47,844 nt of DNA, from contig PWTK01000090.1 of assembly GCA_003563895.1 (NCBI GenBank), positions 1 through 47,844 of the forward strand. The letters run 5' to 3'. Position numbers and translations under genes: made by a program. The stretch is from Syntrophomonadaceae bacterium. Lineage in GTDB: Bacteria; Bacillota; Dethiobacteria; DTU022; UBA8154. Shown here one piece after another: positions 47,804-47,844 of the stretch (position 1 is the first letter of the stretch; each line of letters starts with the position of its first letter). Below the pieces are notes generated by a model that ran no database searches, was not told where the DNA came from, and was given only the letters and a program-made list of their open reading frames with translations.

Positions 47804-47844
47804 GCCGACATAGCTCAACTGGCAGAGCGGCGGAATCGTAATCC
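47804..47844 (+). tRNA. tRNA-Thr (anticodon CGT), 5' part, cut by window edge
   Basis: GCCGACA acceptor strand, TA, D-arm GCTC-AACTGGCA-GAGC, then anticodon stem GCGGA and loop ATCGTAA with anticodon CGT at positions 34-36. The bases TCC that follow pair with GGA of the stem. The 3' half lies outside the window. Confidence 0.88.

Overview
The window reads as a GC-rich, anaerobic, spore-former-type Gram-positive (Clostridia; Peptococcaceae/Thermoanaerobacterales-like). The reasons are an Asp23-family gene, Rrf2, rubrerythrin and superoxide reductase genes, phosphotransbutyrylase-like genes, several secreted proteins with copper-amine-oxidase-N (stalk) domains, many TTG/GTG starts on strong Shine-Dalgarno sites, sigma-A type promoters, and a complete ahbABCD set for the siroheme route to heme. 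The exact genus cannot be fixed from sequence reading alone.

Layout. 1-5.2 kb: 3' end of groEL, an Asp23-family gene, an M20 peptidase, an Rrf2 regulator, and an oxidative-stress pair (rubrerythrin, desulfoferrodoxin). 5.5-9.5 kb: a minus-strand acetate module (sodium:solute symporter, then acetyl-CoA synthetase). 9.6-14.3 kb: cell-envelope genes (stalk/cohesin-like protein, stalk/CAP protein, LCP transferase, WecG/TagA glycosyltransferase). 14.5-17.6 kb: an isopropylmalate-dehydrogenase-family enzyme, a DUF134 regulator and aspartate kinase. 17.6-18.9 kb: mostly non-coding, AT-rich in part, with one convincing 51-residue gene. 19-28.2 kb: the heme island ahbC-hemB-ahbD-ahbA-ahbB-hemL-hemA-cobA/hemD. 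28.3-31 kb: an OmpR-type regulator, a histidine kinase and a convergent Spy/CpxP-like secreted protein. 31.4-37.3 kb: Ste24-like protease, SurA-N lipoprotein, an asparagine synthetase homologue lacking the glutaminase cysteine, and a CoxE-like VWA protein. 37.7-43.7 kb: wall-remodelling enzymes (RlpA-like, NamZ-like, lytic transglycosylase). 43.9-47.8 kb: PHP phosphatase, two overlapping divergent phosphotransbutyrylase-like genes, a repeat-rich spacer and a tRNA-Thr cut by the window edge.

How the genes work together. The heme island supplies HemA/HemL (glutamyl-tRNA to 5-aminolevulinate), HemB (porphobilinogen), CobA/HemD (uroporphyrinogen III and its methylation to precorrin-2), AhbA/B (siroheme decarboxylation) and AhbC/D (radical SAM steps to heme). 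hemC, precorrin-2 dehydrogenase and the chelatase are not in the window. The envelope genes form a second theme: one small stalk-type domain is joined to four different effector domains.

The most unusual features are two families of non-coding repeats. One is a ~140-bp element present three times (plus a possible end fragment) with imperfect terminal inverted repeats, a conserved 17-codon mini-ORF and an overlapping zinc-ribbon-like ORF. The other is a ~100-bp intergenic repeat present about six times. The two families lie side by side at the right end of the window.
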